From positions 1-7,194 of the forward strand of contig DASQWC010000199.1 of NCBI GenBank assembly GCA_035640475.1: a stretch of DNA of 7,194 bases, written 5' to 3'. The position numbers were made by a program, and so were the translations under genes. Below, in pieces: positions 6,181 through 7,194 of the stretch; positions within the stretch are counted from its first letter, which is position 1, and each line of letters opens with the position of its first letter. The stretch is from DASQWC01 sp035640475. GTDB lineage: Bacteria > Actinomycetota > JAICYB01. Below the pieces are notes generated by a model. It ran no database searches, had not been told where the DNA came from, and saw only the letters and a list, made by a program, of their open reading frames with translations.

Positions 6181-6711
6181 TTACGCCGCATCGAAGCGCG
6201 TGACCTCATCCGAAACGCGCGCCGACAGGCCGGGCTCACGCAGGCGGGCCTGGCAGAACGAGCCGGAACCTCCCAGCCCGCGATCGTGCGTTACGAAAGT
6301 GGAGAGGCCGTTCCGCATCTCTTGACGCTCGAGCGGATCCTTCGCGCGTGCGGTCTGCAACTGCGGCTTGAAGGCATTCCCGCCACTGGATCGCCTCCCA
6401 GCTCCGTTCGGGCGTCGATTGGCGCGCGCGCGCGCATCCTCCGTCGTCGGCGAGGCGCGTTGCTCGACGTCTTGCGCCGGGAGGGGGCGGCCAATCCGCG
6501 CGTCTTCGGGTCGGTCGCGCGAGGCGAGGAAGGTCCGACGAGCGACATCGATCTGCTCGTCGACCTCGATCCGGAGGCAACCCTGCTCGATCTCGCCCGG
6601 ATTCGGCGCGTCGTCGAGGAGGTGGTCGGAGCACCAATCGATGTCGCCGTGCCAGGAATGCTCAAGGAGGCTATTCGCGCCAGAGCCGAGCAAGAGGCGA
6701 TTCCACTGTGA
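6178..6711 (+). CDS. Xre-type HTH fused to minimal nucleotidyltransferase (MntA-like antitoxin); start uncertain
   Basis: The antitoxin half of a MntA-HepT type module. The frame encodes an Xre/Cro helix-turn-helix (about residues 8-64, with LTQAGLAERAGTSQPAIVRYESG), a linker, and a nucleotidyltransferase domain with VFGSVARG...SDIDLLV. In the latter, G111-S112 and D123/D125 give the GS-X10-DxD motif, and D155 (PIDVAV) is the likely third metal ligand. In characterised MntA proteins this domain transfers AMP to the HEPN toxin and so blocks it. The HTH would add DNA binding and autoregulation. Odd: between the MFS stop (6133-6135) and the HTH no in-frame ATG, GTG or TTG exists. The first, GTG at 6286, is codon 37, inside the recognition helix. 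I place the start at ATA 6178 (ATA-TTA-CGC, one transition from ATG) as the best guess. ATC at 6190, a mutated start, a sequencing error or a truncated 142-residue product from 6286 are alternatives. The stop overlaps the toxin start by GTGA. Confidence 0.75.
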   Translation: MLRRIEARDLIRNARRQAGLTQAGLAERAGTSQPAIVRYESGEAVPHLLTLERILRACGLQLRLEGIPATGSPPSSVRASIGARARILRRRRGALLDVLRREGAANPRVFGSVARGEEGPTSDIDLLVDLDPEATLLDLARIRRVVEEVVGAPIDVAVPGMLKEAIRARAEQEAIPL

Positions 6712-7049
6712 CGCGACGGGCGATCGAACGGCTCGCAGATATCACCGATGCGATCGATCGAATCCGCGAGTACGCCGGTGGCCTGGAGGCCGCGTCGATC
6801 GAGTCGGCGCTCGTCGCGGATGCCGTTGCGTACAACCTCCTGGTCATTGGTGAGGCGGTCAAGGGTCTCGACGAATTGATCCGCGACGCAGAGCCGAGCA
6901 TCTCGTGGGCGGACATCGCCGGGATGCGCGATCTGCTGGCTCACGAGTACTTCCGCGTCGACGCCGCCATCGTGGAGCGGACAGTACGCCGGGACCTGTC
7001 CGCGCTCGATGACGCGGTTCAGCGATTGCGCCGAACAGCTTCTCGCTGA
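6708..7049 (+). CDS. hepT: HEPN domain toxin, HepT-like (DUF86 family)
   Basis: A 113-residue, mostly alpha-helical protein of the HEPN/DUF86 family, whose characterised members act as RNases in MntA-HepT toxin-antitoxin systems. The hallmark R-X4-H-x-Y is intact in MRDLLAHEYF (R74, H79, Y81). R and H are the RNase residues and Y81 is the one expected to be AMPylated by the partner nucleotidyltransferase. Other family features are the conserved IGEAVK helix (residues 47-52) and W67 with the following I-x-GMR. Length is normal. The start is GTG at 6708, sharing GTGA with the end of the antitoxin gene, so the two are translationally coupled with the antitoxin made first. With the active-site residues present the toxin should be functional. 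Whether it guards against phage or stabilises DNA cannot be told here. Confidence 0.9.
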   Translation: MTRRAIERLADITDAIDRIREYAGGLEAASIESALVADAVAYNLLVIGEAVKGLDELIRDAEPSISWADIAGMRDLLAHEYFRVDAAIVERTVRRDLSALDDAVQRLRRTASR

Positions 7050-7140
7050 TCGACCCGACGCCCTTGGGTGAGAAAACCGGCCGGCGGGTACTCGGCGTAA
7101 AGCCATCAAGCCAACGTCAGCGAGAGATGGGGGAGCTCAG

Positions 7141-7194
7141 ATGACCCGCTTCACGTTGCTTGCCGCCGTGGCCGCCGCGCTGGTCGTCTCCGCG
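7141..7194 (+). CDS. N-terminus of a secreted or membrane protein (partial, 18 codons)
   Basis: The ATG at 7141 is preceded by GGGGGAG (7129-7135) with 5 nt spacing, a strong Shine-Dalgarno. The 18 visible residues, MTRFTLLAAVAAALVVSA, look like the start of a signal peptide: one basic residue followed by a hydrophobic run. The gene continues past the window edge, so its function is unknown. It lies 91 bp after the HEPN toxin stop and probably has its own promoter, although none is convincing in the gap. Confidence 0.7.
   Translation, partial: MTRFTLLAAVAAALVVSA

Noticed and set aside
7050..7140. Possible terminator or promoter in the gap after the HEPN gene (ACCC...GGGT and CCGGCCGG)
   Set aside because: The stems are 4 bp or self-palindromic, with no T-run. 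No -35/-10 pair with reasonable spacing is convincing.

Overview
The window is GC-rich, with strongly G/C-biased codon choice, frequent GTG starts, 4-bp GTGA gene overlaps and long shadow frames on both strands. This fits a high-GC actinobacterium. The style of the substrate-binding protein, the SDR and the MNT/HEPN pair suggests a Thermoleophilia/Gaiella-like soil or freshwater lineage, but that placement is inference from general resemblance, not proof. No rRNA, tRNA, insertion sequence or CRISPR array is visible.

Left part (1-2602, minus strand): a carbohydrate-type (RbsCBA-like) ABC importer operon, in the order permease -> secreted substrate-binding protein -> ATPase. The ATPase is cut by the window edge after its Walker A motif. 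Middle (2603-2843): a divergent control region with one sigma70-like promoter pointing each way and an 18-bp inverted repeat in the importer leader.

Centre (2844-6135, plus strand): a three-gene operon encoding a metal-dependent amidohydrolase (COG0402-type deaminase/chlorohydrolase relative), a short-chain dehydrogenase-like protein that lacks the Ser/Tyr/Lys catalytic residues, and a 12-TM MFS transporter. The amidohydrolase and SDR are separated by 74 bp containing a hairpin. The SDR and MFS overlap by GTGA. Together with the divergent ABC importer this looks like an uptake-and-degradation locus for a small, probably nitrogen-containing, organic compound; the substrate cannot be read from the sequence.

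Right part (6163-7049, plus strand): a MntA-HepT type toxin-antitoxin pair. The antitoxin is an Xre-type HTH fused to a minimal nucleotidyltransferase (GS-X10-DxD) and the toxin is a HEPN/DUF86 protein (R-X4-H-x-Y). They overlap by GTGA. The antitoxin frame is intact through the HTH but has no ATG, GTG or TTG start upstream of it; the first conventional start lies inside the recognition helix. A -10-like TATACT within a TATAC-N8-GTATA inverted repeat sits just before the coding sequence. At the right edge the first 18 codons of a secreted or membrane protein begin.

No wholly new system is evident. The most unusual points are the triad-less SDR in the catabolic operon, the hydrolase's missing HxxE glutamate, and the missing start codon of the HTH-MNT antitoxin.
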